Both the position numbers and the translations under genes were made by a program. Source: Congeria kusceri (Eukaryota > Mollusca > Bivalvia > Myida > Dreissenidae). Taken from it: a stretch of 64,000 nt of DNA. The DNA lies in assembly GCA_027627225.1 (NCBI GenBank), contig CM051029.1, positions 25,304,851-25,368,850 of the forward strand, in the 5' to 3' direction. Shown here one piece after another: positions 1 to 12,800 of this stretch (the first letter of the stretch is position 1; each line of letters opens with the position of its first letter). The notes under the pieces are model-generated. The model saw only the letters and a list, made by a program, of their open reading frames with translations. It was not told the DNA's origin and made no database searches.

Positions 1-61
1 AGATGTAGATTTCATTAAAATGTTATAAAATAAAATACTGTTAAATATGCTACTTTTACAG

Positions 62-194
62 GCTAACCTGTCGTTCTGCGTAATTGATGGCCTTTGCTAT
101 TTTGAAAACGACCCTGACCCCACTGATCACGAATACCTATGTTATCCATTCATCGACCCATATCGATGGATAAGAGATCTTACACTCGATAGAG
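62..194 (+). CDS. Exon 1 of window: FCxIxGxCY cysteine module
   Basis: Acceptor AG at 60-61, donor GTAAGT after 194, phase 0 to 1. It encodes SFCVIDGLCYFEN and a later Cys and Trp (PYRWIRD). This is the same module as exons 44-47 at the other end of the gene and has the same phases as exon 47, the last of that series. It is probably the last of a similar series lying to the left of the window. Confidence 0.75.
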
Positions 195-3100
195 GTAAGT
201 ATTAATTCATTAAGTACAAAAATACTAGCCACTCTAAAAATGATCTTCATGTATAGTGTTTCTCTTATAATAGATCTTTGACAAAGATAATTATACACTT
301 CGTGGAACTTTCAACTGCTTTCAACCTTTTATATACTGAAGATGTTTAACATGCTAGTCTTCCATAAGTATATTTTGTATGTACAATCACTACTTCTATA
401 TATGACAATTATCATTGTTGTTTTTTCATTGGGTACTATTTCAAATAATGGAAATTTAAATCGTACCGCTGTACCAGTTAAACTAATCAATTGTTCATTA
501 GGTAAGTACGTTTGTCTCAAAGGAAAAGTGTTCTATGACTTTGCCAGTCTGCTCTTGGAGTAAATGCATGAATTGTTCATGTGTTTCATAGTACCCGGTG
601 ATGAATGCAACCAACGTTTATCTATCTGCGACAACGTGCCAGGGGGAGCGTATTGTAGCAACGTGACCGACACGTGTCACTGTTACCCTACTTTCAAAGC
701 AACGCCCACAGCATGCGAACCAATTTGTATGTTCTTATATTATGTCGTACACAGTGCATTTAAGACCCGCGTTGATATTTTTCTCTCGATAAATTTCCTT
801 ATTCAGGAGTACGTTTTCTATCATTCACTATATAACCATCTGGAACCCGAAATAATAACAATAAAAACATGTAAAAGCACACGTAAGTCTAATAAAACAT
901 TGGACAAATGGATTAACTAAAATAAATAGAAATATTGAAGGTCTAATAAGGGTGAATCGAACATAGTTTAATCTATAAAATAAGTAATATTAGAGCCCTG
1001 TTCCAAAACGATGTTTGTGTTGTTGTTTCCTTTAATGTGTTAATCTAAACATTATGTAAAACTAGAGCACCAAGAAAAAACACAGATTGTTGTCTGTTAT
1101 TTTCTACAATGATACGGAGATGTATATGTAATAATAGTTTCAGCCGTTCACTGCATTTTTTTGTTTTCATAGCGTGTTCCAGTGTTATGAATTGCTGGCA
1201 ATACACGTACTCAAATTACCTGGTGTGCACCAATTCTGTCTGCGAATGCAACGTAACGACGGAACTTACACCAAACGGATGCATGCCAAAAGGTAACGCC
1301 ATTCTATATTCATACTGAAGGTCCATTGTGCTTAATAATAAACGTGGAACTTTTGCGAAACACGTTTTTAACGTACGGATAAGCCGTTGCTTTACAATGA
1401 AATAAGCGAATTTTGATTCATTTAGAAAACGAAAGTAAAGAGTCTAATAATGGATAACGACTATATATTGCACTATTTAAAGAGGATATGTCGTAATGCA
1501 GAACGTCCCCTTAAAGTGAATACTACATTAAACGACACTGTATGAATTACAGGCCTCGGGAGCCCTTGTGAAGAAGACATTGCGTGCTCTCTCCAACCGG
1601 AAGCGGTTTGTGGAGCAACCGAACCCAGAACATGTGTTTGCGGAGTACATTACAACAATATACAAGGAAACTGTTACCCAAAAGGTATATACACTGCGAA
1701 CTTAACTATAGAATAAAGGTACCATTCGATATTCAAATAAACTATATTGTAAAGGAAACTGGGGTAATGACGTTTGAAAGAAACACCTTATTTTGGTGTA
1801 ATAAAAGAGCCACCGAATTCCAAACAATATGAAGTTGTCTTTGATTAAGATCAATGGCGCTTGCTAAATACCTGACGAATTCACGCAATTAAGAAGTCTT
1901 ACTTACTTTTACACTTACATGTCTTTATCAATTCTCGAACACTTTATACTTGTTTTGAGAAGTGTCAAACACTTTTCAGGACTCGGTGATTCCTGCGACG
2001 ACGACGAAGTCTGCAAACGTGTCGAGCATTCGGCATGCTATGACTTACACGGCACAGGATACACGTGCCAATGCGACTTTGGATACTCGGGGAATGAGTT
2101 CGGACTTTGCGAAGCAAATGGCGGTAATGACATTGTTTGTTTGTCTTTTAAATGGTTGATTGTTGTTACGCTAGGTGGCGTTAAATGTAAGTTGAGCTGT
2201 CTGGCTTATGTGACTATTCTGATTTACTTAAGTGGATAGTATTCGTATGATCACTTCAAGTATTATTTTAACACGCAACAAATGTCAATGGGATATATTG
2301 TTAACATATTTTGCGATACCACACAGGTGTAGGTTGTTTTATTCCAAGTTTATTGAATCAAATTTCATTAATAAATACAAGCTTATTGCAACACCTACCT
2401 TTGCACATAATATTTTTGTTCTAGACATAAAAATTCCGGACCCATACTACGGTTCACCAATCTCTTGGTGTTACGAAAATGACCAATGCTCGCAATACCT
2501 TTGGTGGAGTGTATGTGACCGCAGCATGTACTGGCGATGTGTGAGACGTACGTTTTTACGTGCTTAATTGTCCCAGAAATGTAATTGTATTGTAATGGTG
2601 TACACTAGAGAATCAGTTCTTTATTTAATGATTGATTGGTTGTATCAGCGTTCTTTGATTAAATGGTCTCATTAGAAGTCATTAGAAGTTTGATTCCATT
2701 GTGATCCTTTTTAATTTCTTTATTGAATGCATCAACGCATTTGACAAATATTGCATATGTCAGTTATTTTTAGTTTAGTTTTCGTTGTCATTGTCATTAG
2801 AGGTTACCACGGTTTCACTGTAGCCGTTTACAAGATCCATTTAAGGAAACGTATTTCTGATATTTGAGAACCTTACCACTTACGTTTAATGTGTCATTAG
2901 AAATAAAACATGTCTTGTTTTTTTACAAGTTCCTAATAAATTGCAGGAACGTGCTCTGCAAATGACACGAATCCCGATGCGTCTTGTATGGCATCACTTC
3001 TACATTGCAACGTTACAAGCGGATTCTGTGAGCCGGGTATGAAGTGTTATTACTCCTTCTATTCTAGTATTACATAAACAATACAATACAATATTCAAGA

Positions 3101-6100
3101 TAAATGATTTACTGCTCAAATACACGCGTGCCGATATACATAATGGTTAGTATATTTTCAATGGTACGAGGTAATCTTTTTGCCATTTCATTAGCCATAT
3201 AGGGTCAATATGATTTGTGTTCGTCTGTGGGTAATTCATTATGGAAAGTATGTTAATTTAATAAGTTCTCAAATAAGACCATATTCCAGTGGCACGAGAG
3301 AGTCTACGACAGGATTTATAGATAGTGTATCGATTATTCAGGGATTGAGTACCATTTGGCAAATCAGTGGTTGTAACTGTTTCCGCTGCTTGTTGATCAA
3401 TGTTTCAAGAGCGAATTATGAACTATATTTGTATACAGCACAAAGTGTAACGTACAAAGAAAAGTAAGGGCTCGGCTGTTTTTTGTCAAGGAATGAAAGC
3501 TAATGTTAAAGATTTTGAATTGTAGATATGTGCTCTGCAAAGGACCAGCGGAACTGTGTGCTAGAGAATACAGAGTGTAACGCGGAACAAGGCTACTGCG
3601 ATTGCTCTGACGGGTTCTCCATCTGGAACGGAGACTGCTCATCCGGTAGGTTTTGGATGAAATAAAGGCAGATTTATAATGTTGAAAGTTCAATACTATG
3701 TCATACTTATATTTTCCAAGTTCAATAAAGGCCTACTTATAATTTCCAAGCTCAATAAAGGCAAACGTCTACTCTCCATGATGAATAAAGCAACCTTATA
3801 ATGAACACGTTCAGTAAAGGCAAACGTATACTTTCCAAGTTCAATACAAGAAAACCTATAATTCCCAAATTCAATAAAGAAACATTTAATGTCCAACTTA
3901 AAAAATCTAATGTAATTTCCAAGTTCATTAAAGGCAAAATTAAGTTCCTTGATGCCTTTGACTGACATTTTTTCTAGTTTTATTATTCTTTACCCTTTTT
4001 AATTTACCTGAAAATCAATCATTTTTGCTGTATGCGGTGCACCTGAAATTCCCATCAAATAGGCACTAAAACAAATTAAACCGCATATTCATATGTTTAT
4101 TGGCGTATTGCAGATTTTAATACCCTTGTAGATACAAAAGTTAATGAAACGTTCGCCGATTCAGTAGTTAAGGAAGAGTCACAAGTTTGGCTTTTTACAA
4201 ATAGCGCCCATCGTACAATTAAACAAAAACGCAGAAGACCATATCATGTGACAATGTACATGTAGATTGAAATGTTACTATTGCCACATCCGTTGTATTT
4301 TTTATTCCTCATGAAACTACAACTATTTGTGTTCCTAGTTCTGGATCGAGCGTGTGAAATAGACGAGGACTGTCACTCAAAGAAAGGGCGGTACGAGTGT
4401 ATGGACAATGCCTGCAAATGTAATCCGGACATGTGGGTCGAAGAGAACGGACTTTGCATTTCTTGTGAGCATGTTGACACAGTTGTACCAGTGGTCTTAA
4501 AAACGGTGCCTACATTCATCAGAAAGCGTTATATAAATGGACAACCTGTGATAGCCTCGCGACTGCGAAAATTCTCAATCTGAAATAAGTTTTAATTTTT
4601 ATGTTTTGTGTTGTGTTGTATGTATTGTCCTGCATTGTAAAGGCAATTGGTCACTTGCCTCAAATAAAGGACCAGCGAATGGTAATAAGGGTTTCTCTCC
4701 TGATGATGTCTCTGGAGTTTCATTATTCCTGTATTTAACTTATAATATAAGCCAATGGAATACAAAGCCGATTCGTAACAACGTATTTCATTGGGCAATA
4801 TTTTAATTTAAAAGTAAAATTGAGGTAGAGAACTGAAGCAGTCATAGGGCCTGGTTGTGTTTCCTTTGATAATCTAAAATGGCTTAAGTTAATAAAAGAA
4901 TTACGTGGTTTAGAAGAGCTTAGGAGTTTGGTTAAGTAGAAATATTTTGCTGTGCTACACCTCTTTGTTTTGTGTCCTTGTTTATGAAATGAACATTGTC
5001 TAATCCACATTGTTGCATACATATGAACGTTCACAATATTGTATGCGTTGCAGATGTGGATAAGCACTGCAGCGCCTCTAACCCATGTGGCAAGCTGTCT
5101 AATACTACGTGTAACACAGCCGGATTGTGTGAATGTGAGCCTGGCTTTGTGGTGCGTGATGGCGCGTGTGTTTCAGGTTAGTGATGTTTGATCATACGAA
5201 TAGTTCATACTTTCGTTTTGCAGCAACGCAAACAAACAATATTGGACCTTTCGGACTGGTTAATTTATATTAAATACATGAACACTGTCAGAACATACAG
5301 TACGCATGGTTTATATCTCCAGGATAATTCAACAGATGGTCATATACAAGTTTAGATAACGTAAAAGACACTTGTGCGAAACAATATAATACTTCAATTC
5401 ATAGCGATGTTCTACTAACACTTCAGTTATACACGTGAAGTAAAATATTTCAGCATACCTTTCCGGCTGCAACAATGACCACGACTGCGCAGCCATTTCC
5501 GGTCTTGACTGCGGCTACTGGGCCTATTACGACGGCATGTGGTTTGACAACTGGGGCAATGCCGACTACAACGGTATCTGTGTGTGCAAGCCTGGATATG
5601 CTGTCCACGACCTTGCATGTACAAAAGGTTTGTATTTATATCGTTCTATTGACAATTTTTTAATAAAAATATTTCGATATTTTTAATGCAACAAAACTAT
5701 CATCTGTCCAGGTTATTGAACATTTATTTAAATTGCCTAATGCCTTGGCTATAAGTAAGAAGTTTATATATTTACGTTGCGCACCATACATTAGGTATCT
5801 GCCTAATATTTCAACTGTTATTTCTACAGTTTACCCTAAAATATAAAATAAGAAAGCAAACACAATATTGTCATGTTTGTATGACCACGGTATTGATGGC
5901 ATGTGTTATCCAAGAATTGGACAACTGTCCCGATATTGCTTACTGTACTGGTATATCCTGTCGAATTTTACAGTATGCGTCTAACCATGCAATCCATTAA
6001 TGTCATGATTTTTGCCTTAGTATGTACATGTGTATATTAATTATTCCATTTTAAAGTTTGTATGTACAATCTTTCATATCAAGTTTATTGAAAATAGGCA

Positions 6101-6780
6101 GATGAAAATGACAATAAAACTGGAAAGCAAACTGAAAAACATAAAAATGACGAAGGAAACATTTCAATATGAAATAAATCAACACGTACTACTATAAGAG
6201 AAATAAATGTTAATTAACATTATTTTATCAGTTGTATTCATGCCACTGTTGTAAGATCGTATATACCCACTTTTAGAAATTGAAATAACATTTATATTGT
6301 TTTTGGAGTTTACATAGTTGCTACTTCAGAAACATCAATTACTTTATGAACATTCCCACGACCTTATCAAACTTCATTGCTGTATGACTACTCAGTAAAT
6401 AACAAACTTATATTATTTGCAGTACTCGGTTCAAACTGCGACAACCTGAAAGCCTGCGGCAACTCGAGCCACTGGAGCTACAGCTACCACTACTTCTCCT
6501 GGTGGGGACAATGGTACGTCAAGAACTACTTCAGCCATTACCACAGCGCGTTCTACTGTGACGTCAACAATCTGTGCGAATGCACTCCTGGTTACGAGAG
6601 GAACGCCGACGGAACGGACTGCATCAGAGGTGAAGTATTTTATGCGGATTGCCTTTATCCTGAAAATTGTTACATTTATGACTGATCTAATTAATCTCAA
6701 ATCCCAACGCTTGCTCTAAAACATTTCGTGTCGGGGAATATTATAGCAGCGTCAGACGAGGAATTCTATTTAAAAGATTG

Positions 6781-6811
<31 letters not shown>

Positions 6812-9800
6812 GGCAAACTTTACACCTTTTTATCGGAATAATATATATTAGGGGTATAATACTGAGAATAAGCACTGACCTTATTGTTCATTTAAATGTG
6901 ATATTCAACTGCCTAATCGTGCACTTGTATCTCATGATATTAACGAGAACGAGTAAAACGTGTATTGTGTTGTTTGAGAAAGCAATACATTAACTAATGC
7001 TTTTATACAACTACAAGTTGAACATTTTGGTGAGAGCATTCACTTAACAAACACTTAACTTTTTTTCTTATGTGAACATTATGAACTGCTTTATTAATTT
7101 ATTAATTTTATTAGTACATTTGTACTTTTCAACGGTTTTTAAAGAGTTGATCATTTATATTTTATTGTCTCAGTCTGGGGAAGCCGTTGTAACAATGATG
7201 ATGACTGTGATGGCCCCATGTTCAAATGCGATATCACGAATGGAAGTACTGGAGAGTGCGTCTGCGCAGACAACTACGTCAAAGTAACTGGCACACAGAA
7301 CGGGTATAACTATTACTGGTACTATGACTACTACGGACATCAGGAGATCACCTGTAAACCATGTACGTGACCCAGTTTGGTTTTATGATAACATTTCTTG
7401 CAATGTGTGGTATCTAGTATATCACGTTTTACATCTACGGAAACCAAATAAATCAGTTTTAAATGTCATAAATATTAGCTCCTCACTACCTATTGACAAA
7501 GGAATAATTCCCATTCAATACTTCGGCAAAAGCTTGACAAGTATTATCACGTTCTTTTTGTTTAAGGAAGGCTATTAGTGAATCTAGTGATAACAAAGTT
7601 CTCTGGTCGGAAAAATCTCAATTATTTTGAAAATGATGTTTTTGTGCCTTTATTGTATTTGTAATCAGTAAACCTTAAAGCTCTACAACATTTACAGAAA
7701 ATGACATTTACCAATGATTCCAAAAAATTAAACACAAAGGCAAGCAGAGCCGGTCAATGAAGAGACTATATCAGCAAAAATATGTAAAATACCTGTAAAC
7801 ACAATATGTATGCAATGCGTATGTGGTCGAATGTGAATTGAGTTATAATTCAAAGAAGCTCTCGTGGCAAACAAGGTTACCCTATCCAAACAATAATAGT
7901 TAAACAGATTTAAATGAATTTCTATGACTATTTACTATTTAAATATGCATGATTATTGTCCTTCAGATACATTTATTTATTATACCCCTACACACGAGGT
8001 TTAGGTGTGTGTGTGTGTGTGTGTGTGTGTGGGGGGGTTATGTAGGAATTAACTTGTCGGTCTGTCGCTCTGTTGGTTTTTGGTTTCCGGATGATAACTC
8101 AAGAAAATCTTTACTTATTCAAATAAATTTTGGTACACCTATGTAACATCATAAAATACAGGTAAAGTTCGAAATTGGTTACAAATCACTAAATGTTGAA
8201 AGGGTTATGGCCCCTTTTTGACGAGAATCCTAAAAAAAAGACGGTTTCCGGATAATAACTCAAGAAACGCTTGACATAATCAAATAATTTTTTGTATACA
8301 TGTGTAGCATCATGAAATACAGATCAAGTTTGACTTTGGTTACAAACCACTAAATTTTGACAAAGTTATGGTCCCTTGTTGACTTAAATTCCCTAAAAAC
8401 ATGGTTTCTGGACGATATCTCAAGAATGGATTGACATATTCAAATCAGTTTTGGTACACATATGTAGCATCATAAAATACAGGTCAAGTTCTACTTTGGT
8501 TACAATTACTAAATTTTGACTGAGTTATGGCCCCTTTTTTGACTTAAATTCCCTAAAAACACGGTTTCAGGACAATAACTCATGAAAGGCTCCTCATATT
8601 TAAATTATTTTTTACACATACCAAATAGGTGTAACACCAAATAACACAGGCCAGGTTCGACTTTGGTTACAAACCGCTAAATGTTGACAGGGTTATGGCT
8701 TGTATTGAAATGAAATTTTTCCAAATTTTTTCCTTAAACATTCACAAATTAAAGCATTCTTATTGTGTCCATTTCTGTCAAATGGATGCCATAGTTTTGC
8801 GAGAATGCCATATTGTGGGGATGTATTCGTCACTCATGTGACAATTTTAGTTTATAATTATTTACTAAATATCGCATTCTTGCTTCTTTCAGACATTGGT
8901 TTATCGTGTTCAGAAGGCTGCCCTAGTAACAACACACACTGTGACGAGAACTACATTTGCAGGTGTAATCGCGGGTATGAGAAAAACGGCGTCTGTACGG
9001 ACTGTAAGTTGGACAAGTTAGTCGTTTAACATGTCATATTCATATACGCATGTGTTACAGGCAACAAGTATACGAGAACATTATCTCCTATAGAAATGTG
9101 GTAATATTACAAGTATTACAGAAAGATGCAGTGGTGTGGCGTGTAAATTAAATAAATTTATTTCTACCTGTATAATTTATTATATGCCAATATGCATATT
9201 TATTATTTGTTAATATTCGTTTTTGTCCGGTATAACCTCACTGAGGCAATGTTTACTATGCGTTTAAGATAATCGTTAATTCTTGATTGATGATTGCAAA
9301 ATCACTTATACTCGTACAATGGTCTTTTTACAGATCTCGGGTCAGAATGCGAATCGGACACCCCTTGTCAACACGTGGCCAATGCTCGTTGCGATTCCGC
9401 AACACATGTTTGCGTATGCGCGGATGGTTTCTATGACAACGGACAGGATGAATGTCTTCCAAGTATGGTTAAATAAATGCTCGAATAAATGGAATATTAT
9501 TTTTCTTAGTAATTCTCAACCAACATCGATGTTCTTATACGTTTGTCAATCTAATATGTTACTGTAAAATTTACAATAATTGTACAATGCCAAAATATTT
9601 GTAATCATCATCGTTTTTGCCTCACGGATGATTTTGTCATTTTGCTTCAGTCTTAGGCAAAGAGTGTTCACCAGATTACTACTGCGGATCAGACGACTAT
9701 GTTTGTGACGAAACTGTCTGCGTGTGTGCAGCAACTCGAACTGAGCTTAATGGCAGATGCATGAAGGGTTAGTGTTTTATTAATTGTGTTTATCTTACGG

Positions 9801-12800
9801 GTTTCTAACTTCTAATTCTACTACTGCTTCTAAATTTACTACTACAATATTACAAATACTACTACTGCTTCTGCTGCTGCTGTTGATGATAAATATGATG
9901 TCGATGATTTTAATAACTCTAAACAGAAGAAGAAGAACAATAGTAATACATTGTTGATGTTCTTTTTGTTGCTTCTTAAGCTACTTAGGTTCTTAAATGT
10001 ACGTTCAGGTACCGCATGCGACGCGGAAGTTCCAACTTTGCCCGATATTCTACGCAGATCTCCGAGCTACATCCTGTCCGAGAGGAAAGTGGTCATTCGA
10101 GACGATGCCCTGCCAGAGGGCTGGTACAACATCGGTCACCGCATGCTGTCCACGCAGTCCAGCGTCCCCGTAGGAGGCTGTGGAACAAAATGGCCGATGT
10201 ATATGACATGTAGGTAGCCTTACACAAAGTGGCCATTGTATGTGACATGTAGGTAGCCATGCAGGAGCAAAGTGGCCAATGTATATGAGATGTATGTAGA
10301 GATACAGGAACAATTTGTCCAATGTATATGACAAGTAGGTAGTCATGCAGAAACAAAGTGGCCAATATATATGACATGTAGGTATACATGCTCGAATAAA
10401 TGGAATATTATTTTTCTTAGAAATTCTCAACCAACATCAATGCAGGAACAAAGTGGCCAATGTATATACCATGTAGGTAGCCATGCAGGAACAAAGCTGC
10501 CAAAGTATATGACATGTAGGTAGCCGTGCAGGAACAAAGTGGCCAATGTATATAACATGTAGGTAGCCGTGCAGGAACAAAGTGGCCAATGTATATGACA
10601 TGTAGGTAGCCGTGCAGGAACAAAGTGGCCAATGTATATGCCATGTAGGTAGCCGTGCAGGAACAAAGTGGCCAATGTATATGACATGTAGGTAGCCGTG
10701 CAGGAACAAAGTGGCCAATGTATATGACATATAGGTAGCCATGCAGAAACAAAATGGCTAATGCATATGAAATGTGGGTAGCCAGGAATAAAGTGGCCAA
10801 TATATTTGACATGTAGGTAACTCTATAGGAACGAAGTGGCCAATGTATATGACATGTAGGAAGCAATACATGAACCAAGTTGCCAATGTATATGACATGT
10901 ATGTAGCATTACAGGAATACATTGGCCAATGTATATGACATTTAGGTAGCTTTACCGGATCTAAATGACTCATGTATATGACATGAAAGGAACACAGTGG
11001 TCAGTGTATATGACTGTACGTAACACTACAGGAATAAATTGGCCAATGTATATGACATGAAGCTTACAATAACAAAGTGTCCAGTGTATACGAAATTAAG
11101 GTATCCATACACTGACAAAGTGACCAATTTATATGACATGTATATAACTTTGCAGGAACAAATTAGCCAATGTATGTGACATGTAGCTAATCTTACAATA
11201 ACAATGTTGCCAGTATTAATGACATGTAGATTACCTTATAGAAACAAAGTGACACATTTATATGACATGTAGCTTACTTGACACGAACAAAGAGGTCAAT
11301 GCTAATGACGTTTCGGTTAACTTCGATGAGAAGTAAGTGATGCATGTAAGCAAACATTTGTAAGTCATACATAGTCGTATATGACAACATACTGCGTATT
11401 TGACATTAATGTTTCAAACTGTGTACATTTTTTTTTATTGATTAGAGCATATTTAATTAAAGTGAACAGTGTATATGAACTGTTGGTATTATCATTTAGA
11501 TACTATTTGGCAATACTCTATATATGTTGTGCGTAAATATAGGTTCAATAAAGTATTCTGCATACATGTATATGCACGTGTTGGTATTATCTTTGTTCGA
11601 AACAAAAGAAATATTTTACTCGCAGCTTTTGGAATATAGGTAAGCATATGCAAAGACTGATGTCTCAGCTTTAAAAATATTGTGTGTGTGTGTCTTTTTG
11701 TGTACTAAAACGTTTTGTGGTTGGTTATAGCCCCTGTTACATCTCTCGGCGACGGCAGTAAAGTCACACGTAATGTCCGGCTGGTCAGTAGGAGCGGCAT
11801 ACCGGACGAATTACCGGTCACCATTCGCAAATGTGGCGCTGACCACCATATATACATCCCGCAGACGCCGATTGCATTTGCAGGCTACTGTCTTGGTATG
11901 TACACATACACTTGTGTGTGGTTAATGATATGATTGTAATGTGCATCTTTGTACCTTTTAATTAACATAATATATGTCCCAGTAAAATGTACGAACCTGC
12001 CAATGATTAAAGTTTAACCTTTCATCTGTCATATAAACCACATACTTTTTATGTGATGTTGAGCTATAACTTAGAATTTCATGTTGCATAAGAATCAACC
12101 TCAAGGAACATTTGTCACGAACACGCAAAATTAAGATAAACGTTGTTTTCTGAACATCAAACGCACGACACAACATTTCTTATTCTGTATTTTAGTGTGC
12201 ATATGGGTTAGAAATAGAATTCATGTTGTAGATACATAATTTATATCGACAATATTGTAATGTTTAGATACCGGCTTTGATTCCAACTCCGGCAGAAATT
12301 CAACTGGTAGATGGGCCCTGCTCTCGCAAGATCTAAATTTCATCGCAAATGTACCGGAAATAAACTTTATCTGCCAAGTTCTAGACGACGAACACAGTTA
12401 TTTCCCGTGCAGACACTGTACTGGAAATTTTTACTACATTAGCGATGATTTCTACTACACCGTTAACTGGTAAGGGTCTTGTTTATATTAAAGTATGAAA
12501 TGGCATACCACAAATAGGAACGTATTACGTCGTATAAGGCAATTTAAGTATATACTCTGTTACATGTTGTTGGTACGGGTGTACACAGAGGCGTTTCAAA
12601 TTAAAGACATATTGAGTGCCTAGATAAGCAGTAACAGATTACTGTCGTTATTATGACTGTAATACGACTTATTCCAAAACGAAGTTGCTCGAACGTATTT
12701 CTCATATGTTAATATAATTGATGGTGTGTGCGAGTGTTCTTAAATAACTTGATTTTGTGTCTCCCTCTGGAAAAAACAAAATATGACGTATCTAAGTCAA

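Noticed and set aside
2232..2567. 111-codon plus frame as a separate gene
   Set aside because: Its 3' part is exon 6; the rest is intron read-through with no start context.
10480..10740. Units of the 43 bp array as 27-base micro-exons (GTGCAG ... GTAGGT)
   Set aside because: Each has AG and GT 27 bases apart, but no pyrimidine tract, and joining in phase 1 makes TGA at the junction.
10417..10973. Long minus-strand reading frames repeating MSYTLATLFLHGY
   Set aside because: They are translations of the 43 bp minisatellite in an intron; repetition keeps frames open without any gene.
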